Shown: positions 16,132 through 25,013, counted from the first letter of the stretch. The stretch is DNA of 64,000 nt from Desulfitobacterium dichloroeliminans LMG P-21439 (GCF_000243135.2 NC_019903.1:658001-722000), one strand, 5' to 3'. The notes: generated by a model from the sequence alone, not told the origin. Translations and numbers: made by a program.

Positions 16132-17151
16132 ATGCAGAAAAGATTTATTGCTATAATGATCAGTGTTTTAATGGTTTTAGGTTTAACTGGTTGTGGCGCT
16201 CAGAATAATGCCGGAAACACCGGGAATAACCAGCAAGGGGCGACAGAAAATAAGAAGATTACCTTTGTTCTCGATTGGACTCCCAACACTAACCACACCG
16301 GTCTCTATGTAGCTAAAGAATTAGGGTACTTCCAAGAAGCAGGCCTTGATGTAGAAATTGTTCAACCACCTGAAGGCGGAGCTTTATCTTTAATAGCTGC
16401 CGGAAAGGCAGAGTTCGGTGTCAGCTTCCAAGAGGAGCTGGCCTCAGCTCTTACCTCAGACAGCCCCCTCGATGTGGTGGCTGTAGGGACCATTTTACAG
16501 CATAATACCTCCGGAATCATCTCCTTAAAAGAAAAAGAAATTGCTAGCCCCAAAGGGATGGAGAACAAGATCTATGCGACTTGGGATTCCCCTGTAGAGA
16601 AAGCCATCATTAAACAAGTTGTCACGAAGGATGGCGGCAACTATGATGAGATCAACATGATTCCTAGTACGGTAACCGATGTCATTTCAGCTTTACAAAC
16701 TGATGTAGACGCCATTTGGGTATATTTTGGTTGGGACGGTGTAGCTACAGAGGTTAAGGGCTTAGAAACAAACTTCTTCGCGTTCAAGGATATCGATCCT
16801 GTCCTAGACTTTTACACACCAGTTATTGCGGCAAGCCCTCAGTACTTAGAAGGAAACCAAGAAACGGCTAAAGCCTTTCTAGCAGCTGTTGCTAAAGGAT
16901 ATGAATATGCGATTGCCCAACCTAAAGAAGCAGCAGACATTCTTGTTAAAAACGCACCGGAACTGGATCTGGAGCTCGTCGCCGCTAGCCAAGAGTATTT
17001 AGCTAAGGAGTATAAAGCTGAAGTAGAGCAATGGGGCTATATCGATCAGAGTCGTTGGGATAACTTCTATGCATGGATGTATGATAACAAGCTAATCGCC
17101 AAGAAGATCGAGGCTGGTCAAGGCTTTACCAATGATTACCTATCGAAGTAG
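16132..17151 (+). CDS. thiY: ABC transporter substrate-binding lipoprotein (ThiY/NMT1-like)
   Basis: 339 residues. Lipoprotein signal with lipobox LTGC (Cys at about 22), an asparagine/glycine-rich linker, then an NMT1/THI5-like binding domain: KITFVLDWTPNTNHTGLYVAKELGYF, GGALSLIAAGKAEFGVSF and IWVYFGWDGVATEVKG. The FVLDWTPNTNHTG stretch is characteristic of ThiY and yeast THI5 pyrimidine-binding folds. The protein sits on the outer face of the membrane and delivers a formylaminopyrimidine to ThiX/ThiZ. The TPP riboswitch upstream supports this over the alternative taurine/nitrate SsuA-type role. Confidence 0.9.
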   Translation: MQKRFIAIMISVLMVLGLTGCGAQNNAGNTGNNQQGATENKKITFVLDWTPNTNHTGLYVAKELGYFQEAGLDVEIVQPPEGGALSLIAAGKAEFGVSFQEELASALTSDSPLDVVAVGTILQHNTSGIISLKEKEIASPKGMENKIYATWDSPVEKAIIKQVVTKDGGNYDEINMIPSTVTDVISALQTDVDAIWVYFGWDGVATEVKGLETNFFAFKDIDPVLDFYTPVIAASPQYLEGNQETAKAFLAAVAKGYEYAIAQPKEAADILVKNAPELDLELVAASQEYLAKEYKAEVEQWGYIDQSRWDNFYAWMYDNKLIAKKIEAGQGFTNDYLSK

Positions 17152-17205
17152 ACAGCTTTTTTGACAAGATTGTAGGTGCGGAAACGCACAAAAAATGGAG
17201 TTATA

Positions 17206-17952
17206 ATGAGTAAGATAAAGCTGGAAACACGAAACATTTCCAAAAGTTATGCGGGTGAATTAACCATCAAAGATATTAATATCCACTTGGGTGAAAAGGA
17301 ACTGGTGAGTCTGCTCGGGGTAAGTGGCATTGGCAAAAGTACACTCTTTAATGTAATTGCCGGTGTGCAAGTCCCAGACTCTGGTCAAGTGCTGATGGAG
17401 GGGCAGGACATCACGGGGCAGACCGGTAAAGTGAGTTATATGCAGCAAAAGGACCTCATGCAGCCTCACTTAACAGTATTGGATAATGTGGCTTTACCCC
17501 TTTTCATCCGGGGTATGAAGAAGGTCCAGGCTCGAGAGGAGGCTGCCAGCCACTTCCGGGATTTCGGCCTTGAGGGGACTGCTAAGAAGTATCCCACCCA
17601 GTTATCTGGGGGGATGCGACAACGAGCAGCCTTGCTGAGAACGTATTTATTCTCGCAAGAAGTAGCCCTTTTCGATGAACCTTTTTCTGCCTTAGATGCC
17701 ATCACGAAGAGTGCCATGCACCGATGGTACTTGGACCTCATGGATCGCATCAATATGTCTACCTTATTCATTACTCATGATATTGACGAGTCAATCCTGC
17801 TTTCCGACAGAGTCTATATCATGACAGGTCCGCCTGGAATCATTGCTCATGAAATCCTTATCGATACCCCTCGACCTCGTGGAGATGAGTTTCTATTATC
17901 TGATGAGTTCATGGGATACAAACGACAGATCAGAAAGCTTTTAAGCCTATAA
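17206..17952 (+). CDS. thiZ: ABC transporter ATPase (ThiZ-like)
   Basis: 248 residues with a complete ABC domain: Walker A GVSGIGKST, Q-loop SYMQQKDLM, signature LSGGMRQRAAL, Walker B VALFDEPFSALDA and switch histidine FITHDIDE. It energises the ThiXY importer. ATG 17206 has TGGAG 5 bases upstream; longer starts to 17176 add an unrelated segment. Last gene of the riboswitch operon, with a terminator just after it. Confidence 0.9.
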   Translation: MSKIKLETRNISKSYAGELTIKDINIHLGEKELVSLLGVSGIGKSTLFNVIAGVQVPDSGQVLMEGQDITGQTGKVSYMQQKDLMQPHLTVLDNVALPLFIRGMKKVQAREEAASHFRDFGLEGTAKKYPTQLSGGMRQRAALLRTYLFSQEVALFDEPFSALDAITKSAMHRWYLDLMDRINMSTLFITHDIDESILLSDRVYIMTGPPGIIAHEILIDTPRPRGDEFLLSDEFMGYKRQIRKLLSL

Positions 17953-17960
17953 TGTTTATT

Positions 17961-17996
17961 ACTCAGGCACTGCGTGTAGTGTCTGGGTATTTTTTA
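17961..17996 (+). terminator. Intrinsic terminator of the thiamine uptake operon
   Basis: ACTCAGGCACT and AGTGTCTGGGT pair (with a G-U pair) round a GCGTGT loop, followed by ATTTTTTAAT. Confidence 0.7.
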
Positions 17997-18093
17997 ATAA
18001 AGGACTTCTTGTGTTTTCATAGAAATCTAGATATATTATTGTCAGATTATTAAGTGCATTTTTGGTATGCTAGCCAAGAAGGGATGTGGAGCC

Positions 18094-18771
18094 ATGCCCT
18101 ACCCGAATAACATACCTGATCTGGGGATCTTCCCCTTTTTTAGTGGACTGCCGCCAGCTTTGCTGGAGTCTTGGAAAAAGTACTTTAAGGGGAAAAGCTT
18201 TGCCAAGCGACAGAGATTAGTTTTTTCCTCTCCTGGCTCGGATGTAATCTTTTTTGTTCTCTCTGGTGAGGTGAAGATTGCTTATTCATCTGAGGACGGT
18301 AAAGAATTTACGATTACACTCCTTTCAGTTGGGGAAGTTTACAGTGAACATTCTTTGGCCATGGCAACGGCAATTGAAAAAACAGAGGTCCTTTATATTA
18401 GTATGGCTGATTTTCGCAACATAATGGATGAGTCACCTGAAGTTGCCCGACGCTTAGTTCGTCTGCTGGGGACGATATTACGCTTGACCAATGACTTGAT
18501 TGCTGACTTGGCATTTCGCGAAACAGCATCTCGCTTGGCCCGCGTGTTTTGGCGAACTTTGCAGGCTAAAAATATAACAATGAAGCAACAATGTTATACC
18601 ATTCATCTTACCCATGAGGAATTAGCTTCCTTGAGTGGAAGCACTCGCCAAACTATCAATGAAATATTACGTCATTGGGAACAGCAGGGGATTCTTGAGC
18701 TGCATCGGGGGCATGTGATGCTATTAAAACCCGAAAAGCTATGGGTGAAAGTAAGCCACGACCATTCATGA
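18094..18771 (+). CDS. cooA: CooA-like CO-sensing CRP/FNR family activator
   Basis: 225 residues: an effector domain (about 15-125), a long dimer helix (about 128-155), and a winged helix with THEELASLSGSTRQTINEIL as the DNA-recognition motif. Two marks of the haem protein CooA are seen: proline at position 2 (MPYP) and a histidine at 86 in GEVYSEHS, which aligns with the His77 haem ligand in the GDMFCMHS segment of Rhodospirillum rubrum CooA. The redox-switch cysteine of that protein is a serine (84) here, so the ferric ligand may differ. A perfect CooA-type operator lies before cooF downstream. ATG 18094 follows GTGGAG; an upstream ATG at 18067 lacks a ribosome site and would displace Pro2. 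Function as CO sensor is a strong inference; a different CRP-type effector is the alternative. Confidence 0.75.
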   Translation: MPYPNNIPDLGIFPFFSGLPPALLESWKKYFKGKSFAKRQRLVFSSPGSDVIFFVLSGEVKIAYSSEDGKEFTITLLSVGEVYSEHSLAMATAIEKTEVLYISMADFRNIMDESPEVARRLVRLLGTILRLTNDLIADLAFRETASRLARVFWRTLQAKNITMKQQCYTIHLTHEELASLSGSTRQTINEILRHWEQQGILELHRGHVMLLKPEKLWVKVSHDHS

Positions 18772-18828
18772 GGTAGGCGCTTTATGGAAATAAATTCTCA
18801 TGTGGTTAATCCAAAGTATATCGATTAA

Positions 18829-20698
18829 AGGGGCTGTTGCAAAACGAACAGAAGAGTTCGTCGAGCAACAGCCCTTTTTGTGTAAAAATAAAACTATGGA
18901 TCCCGAAAGATCCACAGTTATTGTATAATTGAGTTATGCAAAAAACCAAATCATACAATAAGAATTATACTCAATTCGGTGGCATCTATCAACTAGTTTT
19001 GCCACTTAATCTTGAAGTGTTAATACCTGAGGATGACTCCGTTCGACTGCTAAGCCACATTTTGGAGGGATTAAATTACGACGCACTTTACAAGGCCTAC
19101 TCTTCCACTGGAAGAAAACCTGCAGTTGAGCCTAAAATTCTATTCAAGGTATTGACGTATGCCTACCTAAACAATATCTATTCTAGCCGAAAGATTGAAT
19201 CCGCCTGCAAAAGGGATATTAACTTTATGTGGTTACTGGAAGGCAATAAAACTCCCGATCACAGCACCATAGCCCGTTTCCGAAAAGACTATCTCCAAGG
19301 ATGTATCGACGATCTTTTTTATCAAATGTTTCACTATCTACATAGCATCAATGAGATAGAATTTAAGAACCTCTTTGTCGATGGAACAAAGATTGAAGCC
19401 AATGCTAATCGCTACACGTTTGTCTGGAAAAAGGCCGTTAACAAAAACGAAGCGAAGATGTTCGAAAAGATTCAGTCATGCATAGAGGAGATGAACGCTA
19501 CCTATGAGGCTGACTTCAAAGTCTCTAAAGAGAGCTTGCTCGCGGACCTAAACGTCGCGTTAGCGTACTTAAAAGAGAAACGTCAGCAGGAGCAGCTTGA
19601 GTTTGTTCACGGGATTGGTAAACGGAAATCAAAGCTGCAAAAGTTTACAGAAGCATTGCAAGCATTCTCTGCCCGCCAGGGACAATACAATGCTCATAAC
19701 CAGTTGTTTGAGGGAAGAAATAGCTACTCCAAGACTGACCCCGATGCGACCTTCATGCATATGAAAGATGATCATATGCGCAACGCTCAGTTAAAGCCTG
19801 CTTACAATGTACAGATCGGTGTAGAAAGTGAGTACGTCACTGGAGTTGGAGTTTTCCAAGACCGAAATGACATAGCCACCCTGATTCCTTTCTTAAAGGA
19901 AATGGAGTCTCGATTAAAGATGCGTTATGAAAATGTGATTGCAGACTCCGGATATGAGAGCGAAGAAAATTATCTTTATCTCGAAAAACAAAAGCAGACC
20001 TACTACATAAAACCTCAAACCTATGAACAATGGAAAAAGCGGAGTTTCAAAAAGAACATCGGTAAACGAGAAAATATGTTTTATAATGCGGAGACGGATG
20101 AATATACCTGCCACAATGGTAAACAGCTAAAGCCTGTGGGGATTACCTACCGAACCTCAGCAACTGGCTATCGTTCAGAAATAACCGTCTATGAATGTGA
20201 AGAGTGCAGTGATTGCCCGCATAAAAGCCGCTGTACCAAGGCGAAGGGCAATCGGAAGATGCAGGTATCTAAAACGTTTGTAGAAAAACGTCAGATATCT
20301 TATGAAAACATCACAACGGAAGAAGGAATCTTGCTTAGAGTTAACCGTTCAATTCAGGTTGAAGGAGCATTTGGCGTTCTAAAAAACGACTATAACTTCA
20401 ACCGATTTTTGACGCGAGGAAAAAGTAACGTAAAGACAGAATTTATGCTGCTGTGCTTGGGCTATAACGTGAATAAGCTTCATGCCAAAATACAAAATGA
20501 AAGAATAGGTAAGCCACTTCATCCATTAAAAACAGCCTAAAAAATCTTTGAAAACCATAGGCTTATTTTTGTGTACTCAAATTTAGTTCGGACCTAACAA
20601 AATTTGAAAGAATATATATTTGTAATTAAAGTCTTATCCAAGAAGGAAAAGGGAGCATCGCTAACTACTCTAAAAAGTAGTTTTGCGACACTCCCTTT
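18829..20698. mobile_element. IS1182-type insertion sequence between cooA and cooF
   Basis: The ends are imperfect inverted repeats: left AAGGGGCTGTTGCAAAAC (from 18828) against the complement of 20681-20698, AAGGGAGTGTCGCAAAAC. Each end also folds on itself: left GGGCTGTTGC/GCAACAGCCC (18831-18877), right AAGGGAG...CTCCCTT with an inner AACTACT/AGTAGTT stem. One intact transposase gene lies inside. Exact borders and any target duplication are uncertain by a few bases. The element differs from the one at 756-2460. Confidence 0.75.
18936..20540 (+). CDS. IS1182-family transposase (second type)
   Basis: 534 residues. DUF772-type N-terminus (GRKPAVEPKILFKVLTYAYLNN, SRKIESACKRDINFMWLLEG, TPDHSTIARFRKDYL), catalytic-core acidic residues in FVDGTKIEANANRYTFVWKK and VIADSGYESEENY, a cysteine cluster (CEECSDCPHKSRC) and a C-terminal RSIQVEGAFGVLKND with the last glutamate. 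A coiled, lysine/glutamate-rich insertion (about 165-240) makes it longer than the first transposase. It begins 106 bases inside the left end and appears intact. Confidence 0.9.
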   Translation: MQKTKSYNKNYTQFGGIYQLVLPLNLEVLIPEDDSVRLLSHILEGLNYDALYKAYSSTGRKPAVEPKILFKVLTYAYLNNIYSSRKIESACKRDINFMWLLEGNKTPDHSTIARFRKDYLQGCIDDLFYQMFHYLHSINEIEFKNLFVDGTKIEANANRYTFVWKKAVNKNEAKMFEKIQSCIEEMNATYEADFKVSKESLLADLNVALAYLKEKRQQEQLEFVHGIGKRKSKLQKFTEALQAFSARQGQYNAHNQLFEGRNSYSKTDPDATFMHMKDDHMRNAQLKPAYNVQIGVESEYVTGVGVFQDRNDIATLIPFLKEMESRLKMRYENVIADSGYESEENYLYLEKQKQTYYIKPQTYEQWKKRSFKKNIGKRENMFYNAETDEYTCHNGKQLKPVGITYRTSATGYRSEITVYECEECSDCPHKSRCTKAKGNRKMQVSKTFVEKRQISYENITTEEGILLRVNRSIQVEGAFGVLKNDYNFNRFLTRGKSNVKTEFMLLCLGYNVNKLHAKIQNERIGKPLHPLKTA

Positions 20699-20745
20699 TC
20701 TTTGCTTTTGTTTCTCCTAGATAATATCCCGGCAATTTGCTTTTG

Positions 20746-20761
20746 TGTCGCTAAGCCGACA
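20746..20761. promoter_or_regulatory. CooA-type operator upstream of cooF
   Basis: Perfect dyad TGTCG-CTAAGC-CGACA, the same half-sites and 6-base spacer as the CooA sites known from Rhodospirillum rubrum. Candidate -10 elements TATAAT (20778-20783) and TATAGA (20786-20791) would put the dyad centre near -36 or -44, the position of a class II activator. It lies just right of the insertion sequence and was therefore not separated from cooF. Confidence 0.75.
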
Positions 20762-20835
20762 GTAGTTATCTGAAAATTATAATAGTATAGACTTATCAGA
20801 ATAAAATAGTGCATGTTTTGGTAAGGAGGGATATT

Positions 20836-21336
20836 GTGAAACAGTTACTGGTACGCTCAGAAAGTTGTGTGGGATGCAAAAGCTGTGAACTAGCGTGTGC
20901 TGTAGCCCATTCCCAATCGAAGCAGTTGTTTACAGCTATCTTTGAACAAGAGCTTCCTCACAAGCGTGTCTTTGTGGAGACAGACGGGGTAGTGAAGATG
21001 CCCTTGCAGTGTCGACAATGCTCTGACACACCCTGTGTTCACGCCTGCATGGCTGGGGCCATGCGAGTTGATCCTGCTACCGGTTTGGTACAGATCAAGT
21101 CGGAGAAATGTGTCGGATGTTGGATGTGCGTCATGGTTTGTCCTTTTGGTGTTATCAGCCAGGGGTCAGCTCGCCAAGTTGTAAAATGTGATCGTTGCCG
21201 GGAGCTGGACTATGAGCCGGCTTGTGTCTCGGCCTGCCCGACGCAAGCAATCCAATTTGTTGAAGTAGACGGATTTGCCAGTGGCACCCGTAAATCCTGG
21301 ATGAACCAACTAAAGGAGGTTACTAATCATGCTTAA
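20836..21336 (+). CDS. cooF: CooF-type ferredoxin, electron transfer partner of CO dehydrogenase
   Basis: 166 residues with four cysteine motifs for [4Fe-4S] clusters: CVGCKSCELAC, CRQCSDTPCVHAC, CVGCWMCVMVCP and CDRCRELDYEPACVSACP, the pattern of HycB/CooF polyferredoxins. It accepts electrons from CooS in the cytoplasm and passes them on, here perhaps to the flavin oxidoreductase two genes later, since no hydrogenase is adjacent. GTG 20836 follows AAGGAGGG by 5 bases. Its last codons overlap the start of cooS by 8 bases. Confidence 0.92.
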   Translation: MKQLLVRSESCVGCKSCELACAVAHSQSKQLFTAIFEQELPHKRVFVETDGVVKMPLQCRQCSDTPCVHACMAGAMRVDPATGLVQIKSEKCVGCWMCVMVCPFGVISQGSARQVVKCDRCRELDYEPACVSACPTQAIQFVEVDGFASGTRKSWMNQLKEVTNHA

Positions 21337-23236
21337 TATCCGCAGTATTGATCCAGCGGCCTTGGATCTTGCTAAAAAGGCTGATAAGGATGGTATCGAA
21401 ACGGTATGGGATCGCTATGAAAAGCAACAGCCTCAGTGTGGGTTCGGAAGTTTAGGGCTCTGCTGTCGCCATTGTATTCAAGGGCCATGTCGGATTGATC
21501 CCTTTGGTAAGGGACCGGAGAAGGGAATTTGTGGTGCTACAGCTGACGTGATAGTTGCTCGAAATTTGCTGCGCCAGGTAGCTGCCGGTGCTGCAGCTCA
21601 TGTGGATCATGCCTATGAGGCAGTGGAGGCCTTAAAATTGGCTGCGGAAGGCAAAATCGATTACCCTATTGCAGATATCAATAAATTAAAAGCTATTGCC
21701 ACTGGTTTAGGCATAGAGACAGAAAGTAAAGAACCCAATGTGTTGGCCTTGGAGGTGGTTCAAGTAGCCTATGAGGATATGGGCAATCATCAGAAACGGC
21801 CTATGAGATGGGTGAGTGCCCATGCACCGAAACAGCGGCTTGAAGTTTGGGAATCGTTGGGGATACTGCCGCGCAATCCCGATCGAGAAATTCGGGAAGC
21901 GATGCATCAGACTACCATGGGTATGGATGCCGACCCCGTCAATCTTGTATTAGCGACCGCTAAGCAGGGATTGGTGGACGGCTATGGCGGACTGAAGCTC
22001 GCCACAGATATGCAGGACATTTTGTTTGGGACACCGGCCCCCGTAGTGACTGAAGCGAACTTAGGAGTACTAAAAGAGGATTATGTTAATCTGATTGTCC
22101 ATGGTCATGTGCCACTTCTGTCAGAGAAAATTGTTCAATGGGCGAAAACCCTCTCACCTGAAGCAGAGGCTGTAGGAGCTAAAGGGGTACAAGTAGCCGG
22201 AATCTGCTGCTCCGGTAATGAAGTTCTTATGCGTCAAGGTGTTCCTCTAGCAACCAATTACCTCGCCCAAGAATTAGCTATTGTTACCGGGGCAGTAGAT
22301 ACGATGGTCGTTGACGTCCAATGCATTATGCCTTCCTTAGGACAGATTGCTTCTTGTTACCATACTGAGTTGATTACTACCATGCCCATAGTGAAGATTC
22401 CCGGCGCCACTCATATACCTTTTACCCTAGAACATGCCGATGAAGCCGCTCAAGAGATCGTCAGAAAAGCCATCGCGGCCTATGCCAGACGGGATCCCAA
22501 CAAGGTTCATATCCCCGATTATCGGGCCAAGATTATGGCTGGCTTCAGTGTGGAAGCCATCGTGGGCGCTTTATCCAAGCTGGATGCAGACCAACCCTTA
22601 AAACCCCTAGTAGATAATATCGTCAACGGTAATATCGTCGGCGTCGTAGCCACTGTAGGTTGTAACAATGTAAAAGTGGCACAGGATATCTTCCATGTCG
22701 AAATGGTCAAGGAGCTTTTGAAGAACAATGTTCTGGTCGTGGCTACCGGATGCTCCGCCCATGCTTTGGCGAAAGCAGGAATGATGAACTCAGAGGGAGC
22801 AGAGAAATATGCCGGCGAGTCCCTGAAAGTTGTGCTTACAGCGATTGGCGAGGCCGCCGGCTTAGGCGCTCCACTGCCGCCGGTATTGCATATGGGGAGC
22901 TGCGTGGATAACTCACGCATCGGAGATTTAGTGACGGCATTGGCGGGTTATCTCGGGGTAGACACTGCCGCTCTGCCTGTAGCCGCCAGTGCTCCAGAAC
23001 CCCAGCACGAGAAGGCACTTAGTATCGGGACCTGGGCTGTTACCATGGGATTTACCACCCACTTAGGCGTTGTGCCTCCTGTCTTAGGGAGCAAGCAGGT
23101 GACCGAACTTCTCACAGCAGGGCTCACTGACGTCATCGGCGGGAAATTCTATGTGGAAACGGATCCCCAAACAGCAGCACACGGGCTTATCGAGGATATC
23201 TGTAAGAAACGGAAGGCACTGGGCTTGGACCAATAA
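21329..23236 (+). CDS. cooS: Anaerobic carbon monoxide dehydrogenase, catalytic subunit CooS
   Basis: 635 residues, full length. N-terminal cysteines for the D and B iron-sulfur clusters occur in CGFGSLGLCCRHC and GPCRIDPFGKGPEKGICG. Ligands expected for the nickel-iron-sulfur C-cluster are in the IVHGHVPLLSE histidine, GICCSGNEVLMRQG, VDVQCIMPSLG, ATVGCNNVKVAQD, VATGCSAHALAKAG and MGSCVDNSRIG. It catalyses CO + H2O to CO2 + 2 electrons + 2 protons as a cytoplasmic homodimer. With no acetyl-CoA synthase genes adjacent, it is a monofunctional CODH paired with CooF. Nickel-insertion genes (cooC) are not next to it. Confidence 0.97.
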   Translation: MLNIRSIDPAALDLAKKADKDGIETVWDRYEKQQPQCGFGSLGLCCRHCIQGPCRIDPFGKGPEKGICGATADVIVARNLLRQVAAGAAAHVDHAYEAVEALKLAAEGKIDYPIADINKLKAIATGLGIETESKEPNVLALEVVQVAYEDMGNHQKRPMRWVSAHAPKQRLEVWESLGILPRNPDREIREAMHQTTMGMDADPVNLVLATAKQGLVDGYGGLKLATDMQDILFGTPAPVVTEANLGVLKEDYVNLIVHGHVPLLSEKIVQWAKTLSPEAEAVGAKGVQVAGICCSGNEVLMRQGVPLATNYLAQELAIVTGAVDTMVVDVQCIMPSLGQIASCYHTELITTMPIVKIPGATHIPFTLEHADEAAQEIVRKAIAAYARRDPNKVHIPDYRAKIMAGFSVEAIVGALSKLDADQPLKPLVDNIVNGNIVGVVATVGCNNVKVAQDIFHVEMVKELLKNNVLVVATGCSAHALAKAGMMNSEGAEKYAGESLKVVLTAIGEAAGLGAPLPPVLHMGSCVDNSRIGDLVTALAGYLGVDTAALPVAASAPEPQHEKALSIGTWAVTMGFTTHLGVVPPVLGSKQVTELLTAGLTDVIGGKFYVETDPQTAAHGLIEDICKKRKALGLDQ

Positions 23237-23254
23237 GCACTGGGGGGAAGCTCT

Positions 23255-24490
23255 ATGAACTATGTCATTATTGGGAACAGTGCGGCAGGAATCTTTGCTG
23301 CTGAAGGGATTAGAGAAGCTGATCCCCAGGGGACGATAACAGTTCTCACGGCCGATCACTATCCTTCCTACTCCCGCTGTCTAACCACTTACTACTTAGC
23401 CGGGGATATTGAGGAGGAGCAAATCTTTCTGCGCACCCCAGAAGAATTGGCGAAGCTGAATTTAGATATCCATTATGGCTGTCGAGTGACAGGACTTAAC
23501 TCAGAACAGCAAAGGGTTAGTACCGCTGACGGTAGGTCCTTTGAGTATGATCGCTGCCTAATTGCCACTGGTGCTTCCGCGGTTACCTTGGATCTGCCTG
23601 GGGCCTCTTTGCCGGAAGTGTTCACCCTCCGCCATCTAGAAAATGCTAAGGGCATTAGAGCTTTGCTTAAGCCAGGGGGAAAAGCGGTCATCATCGGCGG
23701 TGGCTTAGTCAGTTTAAAATCTGCTTATGCACTAAGCAAGCAGGGATTAGAGGTCCATGTGGTCGTATCGTCGGGCTATATCCTCTCCCAGATGCTCAAT
23801 CCACTTGCCGCCCAAAGGTTGGAGCAACACTTGAGGGATCATGGCATTGACATTATCCTTAACTCAGATGTAGCTGCTATTGAGGGTCAAGACCATGTCG
23901 AAGGTGTTCGACTTAAATGCGGTCAAAGGCTGAAAGCAGACCTAGTTATCATTGGCAAGGGCGTTCGACCCAATACCGAGCCTTTTTTGAATACAGGCCT
24001 CAAGCTGAAGCATGGAATTGTTGTTGACGACTATCTGGAGACGAATCTTTCCCATGTCTATGCAGCAGGGGATGTCGCGGAAGCCTGGGACTATCTTCGC
24101 GAAGGTCCGCGCATCAACGCTGTCTGGCCAAATGCCACGGAACAAGGACGTATCGCGGCCTTGAATATGACGGGTAAGAAAACGTTTTATAAAGGTTCCA
24201 TGGGGATGAATTCAGTAGATTTCTTTGGACTCAGAATCATCTCAGCTGGAATCATTAAACCCCCTCAAAGAAAAGAAGGTTTTGAAGATACCCTCACGTG
24301 GCAGGTGAATGAAGATTCCTATCAATCACTGATCTGGCAAGGAGATTATTTGAAGGGGTATGTCTTAATCGGTCATCCTGAGCAGGCAGGCATCCTCAGC
24401 GCTTTAATTCAAGCCCGCGAACCTCTTTCTCCGGCAATACGGCAGCATATTCGCGCTGGAAAAAGGGCTCAAGTACGGTTTGTCCTCTAA
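23255..24490 (+). CDS. FAD/NAD-dependent oxidoreductase linked to CODH
   Basis: 411 residues of the pyridine nucleotide-disulfide oxidoreductase class I fold. FAD-binding YVIIGNSAAGIFAAEGI at the start, NAD-binding AVIIGGGLVSLKSAYALSKQG at about 145, and the second FAD motif VYAAGDVAEA at about 272. It resembles NADH:rubredoxin and nitrite reductase-type flavoproteins. In other Firmicutes a cooS-cooF-flavoprotein trio is known, thought to pass electrons from CO via CooF to NAD(P)+. It starts 18 bases after cooS, clearly same operon. Confidence 0.88.
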   Translation: MNYVIIGNSAAGIFAAEGIREADPQGTITVLTADHYPSYSRCLTTYYLAGDIEEEQIFLRTPEELAKLNLDIHYGCRVTGLNSEQQRVSTADGRSFEYDRCLIATGASAVTLDLPGASLPEVFTLRHLENAKGIRALLKPGGKAVIIGGGLVSLKSAYALSKQGLEVHVVVSSGYILSQMLNPLAAQRLEQHLRDHGIDIILNSDVAAIEGQDHVEGVRLKCGQRLKADLVIIGKGVRPNTEPFLNTGLKLKHGIVVDDYLETNLSHVYAAGDVAEAWDYLREGPRINAVWPNATEQGRIAALNMTGKKTFYKGSMGMNSVDFFGLRIISAGIIKPPQRKEGFEDTLTWQVNEDSYQSLIWQGDYLKGYVLIGHPEQAGILSALIQAREPLSPAIRQHIRAGKRAQVRFVL

Positions 24491-24638
24491 AAATTGCTGA
24501 ACAAAACTTTCGAATAAAATACTATAAAAAATTTTTTTTGTTATTTCTGAGGCATTCATGATGGTGAGTGTCTCTTTTTATGTATCAAAGATAGTTCATA
24601 TCATTACCCTTTTTTCCTTTTGTTCACTATAAGGGCTC

Positions 24639-24676
24639 AAAGCCAAGGCTAAGTCGAACCACTTGGCTTTTTTTGA
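24639..24676 (+). terminator. Terminator of the CO dehydrogenase operon
   Basis: AAAGCCAAG/CTTGGCTTT stem with a GCTAAGTCGAACCA loop, followed by a T run. Confidence 0.75.
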
Positions 24677-24897
24677 TTCCCGAGCGGGAAAGACCGTCAT
24701 CCGATAAACTTAACACGTTCCTCCAATCTCCAAGCTGAGTGCGGGATTACCATTTTCATACAGAGCTTCCTCTATCCTTTAGTGCGTGTCATAAGGGTTG
24801 ATAAGGTGGTAAAAAGCTGTGTCAAGAGCAGGGGTACTCCCATAGAGTGTGATATATGGAAACCAAGATTCAAGGTAGCTTTAGTGGGAGCTAGAGT

Positions 24898-24946
24898 TTG
24901 CAAGTGACGCTAGGTTCCTATATTGGGGATCTAGCGTCACTTGCAA
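24898..24946. repeat. Perfect 16-bp inverted repeat before the sugar operon
   Basis: TTGCAAGTGACGCTAG (24898-24913) and its exact complement CTAGCGTCACTTGCAA (24931-24946) with a 17-base loop. Further out, AAGGTAGCT and AGCCACCTT almost pair as well. No T run follows, so it is not a normal terminator; an RNA leader structure or a short mobile palindrome are possible. Confidence 0.7.
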
Positions 24947-25013
24947 GCCACCTTAGAGAGTTGAACTTGTCGGCACGAAGCCACTACGGACGATTTGGGG
25001 AGGGAAATAAAAG

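Larger units (their letters stand above)
24491..25013. other. Long intergenic region with a terminator and a large hairpin
   Basis: About 520 bases with no credible gene on either strand. It contains the operon terminator at 24639 and the 16-bp perfect hairpin at 24898 (separate entries), the latter just before the sugar dehydrogenase gene. Confidence 0.5.

Noticed and set aside
18831-18877. Strong hairpin after cooA that looks like an intrinsic terminator
   Set aside because: It coincides with the left end of the insertion sequence, so it is treated as part of that element, though it may also terminate transcription.
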